From Benincasa hispida (taxonomy: Eukaryota; Streptophyta; Magnoliopsida; Cucurbitales; Cucurbitaceae): a stretch of DNA of 64,000 nt. Below the pieces are notes generated by a model. The model saw only the letters and a program-made list of their open reading frames with translations, was not told the DNA's origin and made no database searches. The translations under genes and the position numbers were made by a program. Below are positions 22,807 through 34,955 of this stretch, in pieces (the stretch's first letter is position 1; each line of letters starts with the position of its first letter). The DNA lies in the NCBI RefSeq assembly GCF_009727055.1, contig NC_052359.1, positions 64,839,335 through 64,903,334 of the forward strand, read 5' to 3'.

Positions 22807-24642
22807 AATGGCTACCTAGACTGCAACTTAGACTGCAACTCACAAACGCTCAAACACAGCGACTGCAACACAGCACGATCACAACGACCACCACACGAAC
22901 ACCGCAAACTCAACAAATGGCCTCCAAAAAACCTCAAACTATGTCGAATTGAGTACGACATCACCACAATGGCTACCTTGGTATTCTAGGTGTGAGAATC
23001 CAGAAGTGTGGGCTCTGTGTGAACTTAGTTAGAGGACGAGACCGGAGGAAAAAAAATCGTATAAATGATTGAGCAAGTGGGAGATGACAAAGTCCATCGT
23101 ATAAACGATGATCAATCGTTTAGAAAAAGCTCCACGATCGTATAGCAAATGCTCTGCGGTCGTTTAACAAATGGCCAACTGAGTGAACTATCGTATAGTA
23201 TCACTCCATGATCGTTTAGTCTCTCTTTAGCTATCGTTTAGTAAATCTAATCCACTTGATAGCCTTTCCGTGAATCTCTCCGAGAATGGAAAATCTCAAT
23301 TCTCATTTAATTTAAAATTAGGAAAACATTTTTCCTTTTATCTCACGGTTACCATGAAACCACCAATAACCTCCCACTCAATTGGTTATTAGAAAAAAAG
23401 ATATAATTATCCAATAATTAATATTATTATAAATATATATGATAACCAACTTACCATACTATATTTATAACCTATAGTTTTATCATATATAGTCTCATTT
23501 ACATTAATCCTCCATTTGATGTATCCCATACATCACACCGATCATATCATATATAATCAAATTTCCTCTTATCAATTTGAACATTTCAAATCAACACTAT
23601 GAACTGATTCTCAACTTGAATCCATTGAGCTACCAAGGGGAATTTATGGACCTATAGCTCAAAGCTCCAACAGTACGTGAATAACTGACTAAACTCTTTA
23701 GTCACGGGATCCACCATCCGTTATCTGCCAGGCACTCCACTAAAGACCGATAACTGAACTCTCCTTACCACAGATATATTATGTGTCCATATCAACGAAT
23801 CAACGGTACGATAACCCTTCACAGATCGCTCGTAAGTACAGCTGGACCAATAACCATTATGCCCCTGTAGTTACATCTAACTCCTTAAGTACCACTGATC
23901 CCTCTAATAAACATAAGTCATAGTTCTTTATGACTGAGTCCTCTCTTCCAAAGAGAAGTTGTGGCCACTATGTTTAAGACCCTGAATCAGCCCTTAAGGG
24001 AGCAATCTATCTACTTACCCCTGCTTTAGGGAAGGAGTGAATTCCATCTTGTGTAACTGAGTTTCCAGCTCCCAAATCAGACAAATCCCTAAAAAGGTAT
24101 GCATGTTGAGTTGGCAATCTAGCCACTCTCACTTATACTAATCAAAGGACCACCCTTAAAGGCAGAAGTTCCCAAAACACTCAGGATTAAGGTCACGTCA
24201 CCTATGGTCATTTAAGTAAGATGTAAGTCTCAAGTATCAATTTTGTTATATACAGAGACAAGTCATCTCATGGTCTGGTCTTATACAAACTCTTTGTATA
24301 GGATACCCCCGCTCGCATGTCTCCACATGAATGGTCAGGATCTACCATCTGTAGTAGTTCACAACACTTGCAAACCTCTACAAAGCGGGCTGAATCTGTA
24401 GTGTTACGAGGATCAGGTATCCCTTCTTAATCCTTATACTACAGACCTATTTAGGTTATCACTTAAGGCATGATCCACTCGTATATCTCATATACATGCT
24501 TAAGTTTACATACAATAACCAAGGAGCTTTGTTTATTGGATATGAGTAAATGTCAAATAAAATAACTCTTATTTTATTTATAATAATATGTATATATTAC
24601 AAACTACGAGACTCTGGGAGAATTAGGACACCAATCTCAACA
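22807..24642 (-). mobile_element. Copia LTR (- strand), cut at its 3' end by element C
   Basis: The reverse complement begins TGTTGAGATTGGTGTCC and follows the LTR at 11-2437 segment by segment, including the CTGGATTCTCACACC... block (about 22930-22995). It holds about nine CGATCGTTTAG-type units at 23060-23240. It stops at 22807 where the element C LTR starts. The remaining part of this LTR is not found on the other side of element C, which points to a later deletion or rearrangement. Confidence 0.8.
23060..23240 (-). repeat. CGATCGTTTAG motif array inside the copia LTR
   Basis: About nine degenerate units (ATCGTATAAACGATG, CAATCGTTTAG, CGATCGTATAG, GGTCGTTTAAC, TATCGTATAG, GATCGTTTAG, TATCGTTTAG) stand at the place equivalent to 1452-1675 in the first LTR, next to the shared CAAGTGGGAG segment. 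Confidence 0.7.
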
Positions 24643-24651
24643 TCTATACCG

Positions 24652-25628
24652 AATACAAACCGCTTTGGAAGAGGCTGATACTAGCCATATACAAACAATC
24701 CTTCATAAGGGATATTCAAACGACGAGCAAATACAGCAGCATGAAGTCTCCTTGAAGATCCATCACAAAAGGCCTTGAGTGGTTTAAAGCCAATATTTTT
24801 TTAAGGTAAACAATAAAGAACAAACCTTTTTTTTGGAGAGGTTTATGGCATGACAAAAGTTCATTAGCTGACAGCTTCCTCACACTTTTATTGTGTCACA
24901 AATCCCAAATAGCTCCATAAAGGAAGTTTGGAACAATGAGAGAAAGGATTGGGATATTCAGTCTAGAAGACGTCTTCGAGATAGAGATATTATGCAGTGG
25001 AACATTGCGAAGAAAACCTTCTCAGTACCAAATGATGACAGAGTCATGGACCAACCCAATTGAAACTTGCCATAAATTAAAATTCAGGATTTCTTCGATA
25101 GAGGAAGCTATGTGCCTCCCAACACCAAGGGATGAACCTTCCTTTAAGCCGACCATCTATAAGAACTTGTGGAAGTCCAACATTCTTTGAAAATGCAAAT
25201 TTTTCTTTTGGACACTCTCACTCAAAAGCATCAATACGATGGAGGTGCTAAAGAAAAAAACTCTTAAGCTCCTCTCTCAATCCTAATTAGTGCCCACTTT
25301 GCAAGAACCATGATAAAAATATGGAACATTTATTTATCTGTTGTAGAGTTGCTTCGAACTTATAGGCCATGATGGCTAGTCATATGAGGTGGCACACAAC
25401 ATAAGTAAGTCCATCCAAACACTTTGCAAAATACCTATGCTTCGATCAAACAAACCATCAAAAGAAATGTCAACACCTTGATTGTTATGTTATCGACCCT
25501 TTGGATTGAACGGAATAATCGTACTTTCAAAGACACAAGCAAAAATATTGCAAATCTATGGGAAGATGTTTGCACCCTCGTGAGTTGTTGGTCACACAGG
25601 TTAAACCTCTCATCGCCCTCAATTTGAA
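24652..25628 (+). pseudogene. LINE (non-LTR) reverse-transcriptase C-terminal region, degraded
   Basis: Translation in shifting frames gives EYKPLWKRLILAIY, SIKEVWNNERKDWDI, RRRLRDREIMQWNI and then LWKSNIL(K)KCKFFFWTL followed by KSINTMEVL. This is the zinc-binding region found at the C-terminus of plant LINE reverse transcriptases. WIERNNRTFKDTSKNIANLW near 25505-25565 is the typical end. Several stops and frameshifts are present, and the RT core is missing on the left, where the copia LTR ends at 24642. This is an old dead copy. Confidence 0.82.
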
Positions 25629-25649
25629 TGTTTTTTGTAATACACAATA

Positions 25650-28480
25650 TATTGATTAACTCTCATAAGGAATCTAAATTTCCTTGTCTTCTAGTCCCTC
25701 TTGTAAGTTTAACTATATTGGGTTTTTTTTTTTTTTTTTGCCATTAATATAGTAGACTTAGTAAAAACCAAACATTGAATTTAGATGATAAGTGAATAGC
25801 AAAATTTTTCTTAGGACTATTTTTCTAATTTTTCATAAAGTAGCATTTAAGATTTCTAATAGGCCTACTGAAGTTGATATCTACAACTAGATCTAAGTTT
25901 CATACCATTTGTATTCGCATTACTTTACAGATATGCATCTTTTATATAATTTGTAACTAAAATGGGTAACATGTTTTTCATGACGTTGCACCATTTTAGA
26001 TATTATGATGATTTATAAATTGAGACATATATGTTTTTCATTAATATCTATGGATTTTTTAACTGTCCATATATATAGTTATGTGTGATATAAGGCACAC
26101 TCATGGTAAAATTGCATTACTTTATATGCATCACTTGTGTGTGATGTAATTACTTCCCTTCCCTATTGTGTTGTTATTTGAACGTTCTAGATGTAGAATA
26201 GTAATAAACATGGAAAGTCTTACAAATGAATAATAAAAATTATATATATATAGTAAATAGTGATATGTTGGTTCCTCCACTAATTTGATTTGTTGGACTT
26301 GTGAATATAAGACAAAGTGTGAAATGTCTTATTATAAGTTATTACATCAATTTTTTATTTTGTGACATTTCAAATCTCAAATCCGTCAACCATATAAACT
26401 TAATTAACTTTTTGTCCATAGGTCAAAATATGACTCAATCATGATGTGATCATTATATATAACATGTCCTATATGGTAAGCATTTTCTTTTGGCTTTTTG
26501 TGATTTGAAAGTAAATGATATATATATATAGTTTATTAGGATGGGAATTCAATTTTATTGTTGTATATTTTATGACCCATGCATATGTAGATCACAATCA
26601 AAAGTAATCTAATATAAAGTTATATATTGTAGTTGTTTCTGTCATAAATTAAGTATCGGTGCAAAACCAGAATATAAAATTATCTAATTAATTTTCGCAA
26701 GTTGCAATTTTATAATATATGGTTTGCAAAATTTCAAATTACACCACTTAGAATTATTTAAAAGATATAGAAGAATAGTTTGCGAGCCAACTATTGTAAA
26801 GCTTTACACATTCACCAAATTAAACTTTTTTACTTGTTTATTTTTATGATTTAAATATTGAATTGCATTATTTAATTGAAATTTTAAGTGGCAACACAAT
26901 CAATTTGTGTATTTAAGCCACAGTATTTGAGTCATGGTATTGAGCTTTGGAAATCAACTCTACCATAAATACGTATGTTAAATTCAAAAAAAATATATTA
27001 TTTTATGATTTTAATTTGATTATTCCATTGACTTTAGAGGTAAAAATTAAGATTATTATTTATTTATTGCAAAAAAATTATCAAGAATAGTTAAAACATA
27101 ATCACCTTGTAAAAGTTGCAACAAATTCTAAAAAGTTTTAATATTTATAGTGCATCTACATTTTAATATAAAAGTATAAATAGATGTTCGTATGGTTGAA
27201 CTCAAAAAGTTAATCAATAATAATTTATATTATCAACTTAAAAAATTTAGTGGATATTATAACTAGTTTTATGATAAATAGATATAATATAAAACACATT
27301 TTGAACAACAACGTTTATAAATTAGAATTAGAATCCAATTTTTGTTTGTATTACTAAAAGTATATCAAAAACATGAAATATAACCACATTTTTATCGAAT
27401 TCTTTATTTTCAAATTTTCTATTGTAACAAGGTTGTTGTTTGCTAGTAAAATGTGATACCTTTCAAATGAAGAAAAAAAAAAGGGCAAGTGGGTTCAAAA
27501 AGGAAAAGCAAATTACCATGGCTTCCACTAAGAAACACCATTAATTTTAATTTCAGGCTCTGAATCAAACCATGAATCCCATACAGTTTTGTCCCAGTTA
27601 ACACTTAACAGCTTTGCACAAAGTATTAAATTAATAACTAACAACAAAAATTAATATAATGAAAGTATAAACCCTAACACTGCCCAAATTAGGATGTTAT
27701 ACTCTCTTTTCAGTCCATTAATCATGTTGGATTATTAAACTTAGTTATTAGAATTATTTATTTTGAATGGAGAAGTTGTTTGTTTTTAGATGAAAAGCTT
27801 TTTCTATCTCTTTACTCTCTTTTTCTTTGAGTTCTATGGAAATATGCTTTGTCCCCCATTGAAAGGTTGTGTCTTTTAAGAATACTCAAAGTAGTTGAAA
27901 ACTTCTTTTTCACTATGTTTTTAGTTTTATGGAAGATGTTAATTCATGAATAGTTTCTTTTTTTTCTTTTTAATTCAGTTGGGTGCAGACTTGAAAGGGT
28001 TACAAGACGAGGATATGAATAGTGTCTATAATGAATTAAGAGCACATTCATCATCCTATAGTCGCAATGAATGTAAAATAATTCAAGCAAGTGGAGCCCA
28101 CTTGATTACTTTCGTGGTTCTTTATACAACTCTTTAATCAGAAAGGAATTGTGGGACCCATATAATTACATCATTCCAATCAAACAATTTATTGAATCCT
28201 TTGTTGAATTACGGGACCCACACCGAATTTTTATATACTTTGTCCTTCTTTTGAATCTCTACACATTGGTTTGGACTCTTTTTCATCCTCAACATTGGGC
28301 TATCAATAGTTTGGTATCAACTTCTTCATTTACAGTTCACGTTTTTACTTCGCAATCAAAAGTGTCCATGTTATCCGGAAGTATGTATTCTCTCTTTATC
28401 AAAAAAAAAAAAAACCAGACTCATCAAACTTTAATTTATATGCCGTTTTTCTCTCCATCTTAATTCTTTTTCTAAATCTC
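25650..28480. other. AT-rich intergenic DNA without a recognisable gene
   Basis: No convincing coding region on either strand. There is a T run at about 25722-25740 and short TA repeats (26240-26250, 26518-26531). A weakly suggestive open frame at 27946-28137 is discussed among the rejected items. Confidence 0.6.
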
Positions 28481-28504
28481 TCATTTTTTTTCTCTAGCAT
28501 TTTT

Positions 28505-28790
28505 TCGGTCTCACTCTCACTCTTGCTGTTATTATATGTGCTAAAAACCAGACACCCTAGGTAATTTTCACTCTAGTTTAAGATTGCAAAGCAAGATTAT
28601 TATTATTTTTTGGGCTTCCAATCTCGAATTTAAGTTCCAAATCCATGATTTCATCGATAAATTCCTCTCTCACTCTTCATCCTGATCTCGCTCTCGCTCA
28701 TGTTTGATCTCACTCCCTGAAAATTAGACATGCTATGTACTTTTAGCTCTGGTTTAAGATTGCAGATCAAAATTATTGCTATTTTTAAAA
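28505..28790 (+). repeat. Diverged tandem duplication (two units of about 190 bp)
   Basis: Unit one (from about 28505) and unit two (from about 28695) share CTCACTCTCACTC / CTCGCTCTCGCTC. They also share a later block reading TTTAAGATTGCA...ATTATT.CTATTTTT with scattered substitutions. No coding potential is seen. Confidence 0.6.
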
Positions 28791-28959
28791 CCAAAAAGAA
28801 TATTTTATTCATTATATAGATTTTATATTATTAAAGATTTTGTTTAAAAATTTATATATAATTATCTAAAAAAATATTTGTTAGAATTTTTTTATCAATT
28901 AAAAAAATATTATTTTGAAGAAATAGATCTACAGTCAAATTAAAATGTGAATTAGATTA

Positions 28960-29185
28960 ATGAAATAGTTGTTTTTAAATATAGAAAAATAAACCAAAAT
29001 ATTTACAAAATATAGCAAAATTTTAGAACTATCAATATAGATTCTGATAGACATGGATAGACGCGGATAGATTGATAGGAGTCTATTTGTGTCTATCAAC
29101 GTCTATTCTAAAATTTTATTATATCTTATTAATATTTTCAACAGTTTTACCATTTGAAATAATTTTCCTTAACGAAATTCAAAAT
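28960..29185. mobile_element. MITE-like hairpin element with TGATAGA/TCTATCA core (copy 1)
   Basis: The left arm (TTTTTAAATATAGAAAAATAA ... AGCAAAATTTTAGAAC) is answered by an imperfect inverted right arm (TCTAAAATTTTATTATATC ... CATTTGAAATAATTTTCC). The centre contains alternating GATAGAC and GTCTATC words. A second copy lies at 29560-29765, and partial arms at about 42820-43045. Confidence 0.55.
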
Positions 29186-29559
29186 GATTACTATTTATTT
29201 TTTAAAATCATATACTTTTTGGTTTAGGTATTAAATTTTGTTAAATATAAAAGTTTAATTACTAAATAAAATAATAAATGAAAAACTATAAAAAAATAAT
29301 AGTCATCATAAAATTAATTAGAAATATAAAAGATATTCCGATAATCATTTCAAATTTCTCGTGAGTAAATATCATAAAAGGTACTTTGATTATTTTGCAA
29401 TCCATTCCTGTTATAATGCAATTCAATTATAGTTGCATGGATGGGTAAATGACCCTAATTTTCTATCCCCATAATTTTTTTTTTTTTTTTGTTTAAATCA
29501 AATTTCGCAAGAAGATTTATTTTTCGTTATTAATGTTATTATTATTCATTTTAGAGAGA

Positions 29560-29765
29560 TTTTCAAAAATAAAAAAATAAAGAAAACTATTTACACAAAT
29601 AATAAAATTTTAATTTTTTTTATAGAGGCTAATAGAAGTCTATCAGTATTAATTGATAGAAGTTTGTCACTGATAGATGCTGATAGAAATCTATCAATGT
29701 CTATCAGTATTTTTTTTCTTTACTATTTTTGTAAATAGTTTGACATTTTTTCTATCTGTAAAAAT
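29560..29765. mobile_element. MITE-like hairpin element with TGATAGA/TCTATCA core (copy 2)
   Basis: Same layout as 28960-29185: an A-rich arm with ACTATTTACACAAATAATAAAATTTTA, a centre of alternating CTATCAGT and ACTGATAG words, and a T-rich arm containing TACTATTTTTGTAAATAGTTTG. I associate this core with cucurbit intergenic repeats, from memory. Confidence 0.55.
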
Positions 29766-29884
29766 TTTCCTTCATTTTATATCTAATATATCTAATTTGA
29801 ATTTTTGTGTTTGATAGAACCCTCAGCTTTTAATTTTGGTCTATTAAATTCATAAGTTATATAAAAAAAATGAAAGTTTGAGAC

Positions 29885-30060
29885 TAAACCTCGTTTAGTA
29901 ACTATTTTCATCTTGATTTTTTATTTTTGAAAATTAAGTTTATTTTATTCTATTTTTACCATAATTTACATATTTCTTAAGTACAATGGTTGATTTTTAG
30001 TCAAATTTCAAAAATAAAAATAAGTTTTAAAAACTATATTTTTTTCTAATATTCTAGATT
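29885..30060. mobile_element. MITE fragment related to the one in intron 2 of the downstream gene
   Basis: It shares ACCATAATTTACATATTTC and TTAAGTACAATGGTTGA with the element at 31239-31467 in the opposite orientation, with a left end CCTCGTTTAGTAACTATTTTC. The right end is eroded. Confidence 0.5.
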
Positions 30061-30599
30061 TTGCTCGATTTGGTGCAATAATAGGTTAAACAAAAAATGA
30101 GTATCCAATGATGTCTAAATTTATGTTTTTGAAAATTTAGAGACGGAATAAATAGGGATTCTCAAAATTTAGGGGGCTAAATTGGTAATTGAACTTAATA
30201 TTTCATTCCAGATAAGATTTCAATGTAACCTCATCCAGAAATCAAATTCGTTGCAAGTAAACCGGCCTGGATTCTTGTTTAGGCAGTTAATCAAAATTAA
30301 ATCTGATGAACCGACTCAATCCCACAAGTTCTGACCTTTGTCTAAAATCTACGCTTTACTCTTTCTTTAAGCCGCAACAATACCGATGCACACACTGTTT
30401 CCACGCGCCTTTCTCAATGCGGCCACCGAGACCAAACCCATGCCAGAGGGTACAATCGTAAGTTTGTCTCCATCTCTTTCCCGTTACGCTTCCCCCACTG
30501 TTTTCACGCATTTCATTCTAGGAGGAAGAACCCTGTTCCCATTAATCGCCATTCCACCCGCTGCCAGTTGAGAAAAGGGCAATCAAAGAGAAACCAGAT

Positions 30600-33228
30600 A
30601 TGGGGCTTCTTTCCAACAGGTATTTGATCTACCAATTCTCTCTGTTTTTAGTTTTATCCCATGTTTTAATCTATTGGGTACCCTTAATTTTAACCAATTT
30701 CAATTGGGTTTCCTGTCATCTGTTCAATTTCGAAGCCTTTTTTGCCTAAACGAAAAGTTGTTTGGTTTGCTTGCTTGTAGAGTCAATCGGGAGAGCTTGA
30801 AACCGGGTGATCATATCTACTCTTGGAGGGCCGCTTATATCTATGCCCATCATGGTTCTCGTTCTTCCCTTCATTTTTCTCCTTTTTTTTTTCTCTCGTT
30901 GTTTGGATTATTTGTGTATTTCCTGTAGTTTTAGAGATGATTCGAGTAGAATTAAATTTGCCCCAAATATTCTTCTTGCCTGCTGGGTAATTTGAAAGGG
31001 TTGGACGAGTTGCCTGAGTGGAACTGAATTGAAGAGGAAATGTTTTGATGTGAGAGCAGAAGAATTGGAGTATGCTTTAAGTTAACCTCTGATTTAATCG
31101 GAGAGCGATAGTTTGATATATGAGACTGCACTACGGATCTTCGATTCTTCTTATGTTGGCTTGGATTGATTTGTTGGACAGTAGTAGTGAAGGATCAGGA
31201 TGACTTTTCTGTGGTGTGTCTTGAAAATTTTGTTTTCAGGCCGATTGATGACCATGTTGTTTTTGGGTTTTGTTTTTAAAAATTAAGTCTATAGATACTA
31301 TTTCCATCTCCAAATTTCTTATCTACCCAATAAAAACAGTAGTTTTCGGAATTTGGCTAAGAATTCAACCATTGTACTTAATATGTAAGTCACTATAAGA
31401 AATATGGATAATATAAGTTTAATTTTTAAAAACAAAAACAAAAACCAAATAGTTACCTAACGGGACCTCAAGAATTTTGTATGTCATTTTGCACATTTTG
31501 TTTTCCTTTCAGACTGTTGAATGTTATTGACTTGTGATTTTCCAGAAAAGAAAGTGGCTGTTTTAGATTTCTGATATTGTTACTGCATTACCACTTCCCC
31601 TTAGTATTGAAGGATCACATTTGAATATTGCGCACGGGTTCAAGTGAAAATTTTGGATCAGATCAGTGTGCTTTCTTCTAAGTTGCTGATATGTTATGTT
31701 CTCAATCTCCAGTAGAATGTGCTTTTATTCTACATGTTACTACAGTAAATTGTGTTGAAACTAGATTCGTACCATTTCAAATTGTTATTTCCATTTGTTT
31801 TTTTATTCATTTATAATTCTTTTGTTTTCTCCATTCTAGGCCTTTTTCATTATTCACATTAATATGGACAGTAGTGTATCAAATAAATATAATCTGATCG
31901 TATATAAATGAAGCTAGTTGTCTCCGTTTCATGACCTTTGCTTTTCCCACACATGATCTTATTGTATTTTCTGTGATACAATCACTTTTGTGTGATATTA
32001 GAAGTTTTTTATAATTGGAATATTTTGATTAAATCGTAATTTCATTTCTCTTGTTATTTTGATTCTGATTGTATCTACGTTGAAATTTTTTTTATATATT
32101 TTTGGGTTGCTAACTCAATGATAGAGTACTGGGCTTTTAAGTATGGCTAGCATCTTTTACACATTTTTATGAAGTAATAGATTCATCTATACTATCGATA
32201 GAGTTTGTAAGACTGCGACTGATCCTGAAAGGAATGAATGGAAAAAGAAAAAGTAGCGTGTCGTACTAGTGGAAAATTCTACTAATATTTTTACCTTACT
32301 AGATTAGGCCAAAACTTGTTTGGATTCTTATGCGGAAAAAAAAAAAAATCAAGTCAAGTCGGGTCGAATGAACAAATGGATAACGGCATCTCTAGTAGAA
32401 TATGCTTTTATGCTACATGTTATGACAGTAAATTGAAACTAGATTCATACAAAGATAAATATATTACTTAGTATCACTTTTAGCTCTTTTTCCCCTCTAA
32501 TCTATATCGCTAATGGGAATAATTCAGGCATCTATGTTGGAGATGGCAGAGTTATTCATTTCACCAGAAGAGGTCAAGAAGTAGGAACGGGGACTGTGCT
32601 TGATGTCTTACTGGTAAGTTCAGGACCTGCTCGATCTTTCGTGCCATGCCCTACTTGCATTCCTCTAGAAGAAGGGAATGGGGTTGTCTCCTCATGCTTG
32701 AACTGTTTTCTTGCTGGTGGGGTGTTGTATCGTTTCGAGTATGGTGTTAGTCCCGCTCTTTTTCTGGCCAAAGCTCGAGGTGGAACTTGCACCCTTGCTA
32801 GCTCTGATTCAGATGATCTCGTGGTCCATCGAGCAAAATACCTACTTGAAAATGGCTTTGGATGCTATAATGTATTCAAGAACAACTGTGAAGACTTTGC
32901 AATATACTGCAAAACTGGACTACTTGTGGTTGATCAGAGGACCATGGGACAAAGTGGGCAAGCAGTTTCGATCGTTGGAGGACCTCTTGCAGCGGTTCTT
33001 TCAACACCACTGCGTCTCGTGACAACCAATGTTTATGGAATGGCAGCAACAGCCGTTGGGGTGTACTGTGCCAGTAGATATGCTGCTGATATTGGGATGA
33101 GAAAGGATGTGATGAAGATACCTGTGGAGGATTTGACACAAAGGCTGGCCACAGGCCTTATCCAGGTGGTTGAACCACAGATTTTACCTGCAATGTCGCC
33201 GGAGTCTCACCTGCTTACGAGCAGATAA
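30600..33228 (+). CDS. LRAT/NC-domain protein (three exons; LEAD-SENSITIVE 1-like family)
   Basis: Exons are 30600-30619, 30781-30854 and 32528-33228. Introns are 161 and 1673 bp, both GT...AG. Joined length is 795 bases, giving 264 residues. The start ATG is preferred because exon 1 encodes MGLLSNR and exon 2 LKPGDHIYSWR, as in plant family members. The fold belongs to the lecithin:retinol acyltransferase / NlpC-P60-like group. Expected catalytic residues are present: His31 in YAHHGIYVG, His42 in VIHF and Cys152 in KNNCEDFAIYCKTG. Animal relatives are acyltransferases or phospholipases; the substrate of the plant branch is not evident here. Between the histidines and the cysteine lie two CxxC pairs (Cys72/75 and Cys88/91), possibly a metal site. 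Hydrophobic C-terminal stretches (about 177-193 and 202-212) may contact membranes. No stops, frameshifts or splice-site losses are seen. It is the only intact host gene in the window. Confidence 0.93.
31239..31467. mobile_element. MITE in intron 2 of the LRAT-domain gene
   Basis: Perfect 15-base inverted arms GTTTTTAAAAATTAA (31272-31286) and TTAATTTTTAAAAAC (31419-31433) lie inside a longer imperfect inverted repeat that starts GGCCGATTGATGACC and ends GTTACCTAACGGGACC. TCA flanks both sides, which could be a 3-bp target duplication as in Harbinger-type elements (inference). Confidence 0.65.
31706..31774 (+). repeat. Intron-2 direct repeat, copy 1 (partner at 32388-32450)
   Basis: The sequence TAGAATGTGCTTTTATTCTACATGTTA... 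is repeated about 680 bp downstream as TAGAATATGCTTTTATGCTACATGTTA..., both continuing into ACAGTAAATTG and GAAACTAGATTC. This suggests a segmental duplication within the intron. Confidence 0.7.
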
Positions 33229-33413
33229 ATAAGTTACCATCGAAACTGTTGTGAAATGCAAACTGTTGCAAAACAAAATATTTGTGGCAAGTTAAGAACT
33301 TTAATGTGTTGGGGAGTTCTTTTTAAAATATATGGGAGGTCTTAAATTTATTAGGAAAACATGATCAAGTTATAGGAGGGTTATTTGATTATAATCGCTG
33401 AAACTTCGTCTCC

Positions 33414-33419
33414 AATAAA
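33414..33419 (+). promoter_or_regulatory. Candidate polyadenylation signal of the LRAT-domain gene
   Basis: AATAAA lies 186 bases after the TAA stop and is followed by T-rich sequence. Plant poly(A) signals are loose, so this is only a candidate. Confidence 0.4.
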
Positions 33420-33789
33420 TTTCTTCATCAAAGCTTGTTCTCCTATATGGACATTAATGTAATTACCAACCAACCCAAAACAAAAGGCTTCAATGAATCC
33501 ATCTGTTCTTCAACTTATAGTTCTAAGGGATTTTTATATAAAAAAGGTCTTATATTTTAAAAATGTCTTTAAATTTGAATTTTTTTTCCGGAAAGGCTTT
33601 TAATATTATTTTTGGACAAATTTATCTTTTTTTTTATTTATTTTATTCTTGATTTTTATACATATTTTTCCTATTTTTAAAGCTTTCTTAATGATGTAGA
33701 AAGAAAATTCATTTAATATGAAAATTTAATTTAATTGGAGAGAGAAAATATAATGATTTTTTTCTATTTTCATTGGTTTCATATTTTTC

Positions 33790-34490
33790 TTTTTTATGGA
33801 TTCATGGTTATTTAAAATATACCTCAAAACATTTTGTTAGGAAAATTCTAACCAATGTATGAAGAGCGAAAATGCATTTATTATGTTTTTTTTCCTTTTT
33901 CGATGGTAGAGATAAAATGAATTTGATATATTTTTTCCATTTTCATTTGGGGAGAGAAATTGACATTTAATATGATTTTATTTTCCATTTCGTTTTTTAT
34001 GTTGATTTTTGTTATTATATGAAATATTTCATTGTTTGCATATAATATATTCCGTTGTTTATTTGTACATATCAATTTATTGGGTTTTTTTATTGATTAA
34101 TGGTTATTTTAAATATACCTTAAAACATTTTGACGGATTCATGATTATTTTAAATATACCTTAGAACGTTTTGTTAGATATTTGAAAATAGTCTAACCAA
34201 TATATGAAATATATTACAGTTTATAAATTAGAGATTGACTCAATACTTGACATAAATCACAGTATAAACCAATATATGAAATATACTACAGTATATAAAT
34301 CTTCATAAATTTCATTTACACCACAATATATATATATATATCATAATACAATAAGTCTAGATAAAAAAAAATACTCATTTATATCAAATAAATTAATACA
34401 TATACCACAGTATATATCAAATTTCCTACAAAAGCTAAAAAAAAGTACATATATATCACAGTATTTATAAAAAATAGGAAAAAATAAAGT
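33790..34490. repeat. AT-rich degenerate repeats
   Basis: A unit containing TTTAAATATACCT(T/C)A(A/G)AAC(A/G)TTTTG occurs three times (about 33811, 34108 and 34151). Farther on, CACAGTATAT/ATATATCACAGT words recur every 40-60 bases (34200-34470). No gene is seen. Confidence 0.5.
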
Positions 34491-34867
34491 TAATCTTCAT
34501 ATGAGAGTTTATAATACAGAACCATCTATCTTCATTTCTTCTTTTTCAGTCATGGCCACCACGGATCTCTCTCCCCATCGTTGTCGACGGGATTTGTTCA
34601 CCCTATCGTGTCGTCGATCGAATCTATTCAACCTATCACCGTCGATTCGCCCCACATGGTCTGCACCATCGATTTGTCCCAAGTCGTTCGTGTCACCTCG
34701 TATCGAGCCATCAATTCGCCCCACGCCGTCGTCTATCGCCTACAACTCACATCGTTGGAAGGAGAAAAGAGAAGGAGGGGGAGGAGAAAAGAAAGGGAAG
34801 AGAATATATGAAATATATTATTGGGGGAGAGAGTATGCATGTAGGAGAGAGAAATACCTTAATAAAT

Positions 34868-34920
34868 ATACACATATACATATATACATACATATACATA
34901 TATACATACATATACATATA

Positions 34921-34954
<34 letters not shown>

Positions 34955-34955
34955 A
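34868..34955. repeat. ACATATAT minisatellite grading into (TA)n
   Basis: About 88 bases of ACATATACATATAT-type units end in a pure TA run. They create a long open frame of His/Ile/Tyr codons that is not a gene. Confidence 0.9.

Noticed and set aside
27946..28137. Possible exon starting after TTTAATTCAG (LGADLKGLQDEDMNSVYNEL), vaguely like a MADS-box K-domain exon
   Set aside because: Similarity is weak and short, no neighbouring exons are visible and the frame soon becomes low-quality. A homology search or RNA-seq would decide; without it I do not call it.
30386..30571. 61-codon open frame just upstream of the LRAT-domain gene
   Set aside because: Probably 5' untranslated or promoter sequence; no homology and no need for it in the gene model.
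32711..33022. Second + strand frame and - strand frames over exon 3
   Set aside because: Shadows of the real exon; only the chosen frame carries the NCEDF motif.
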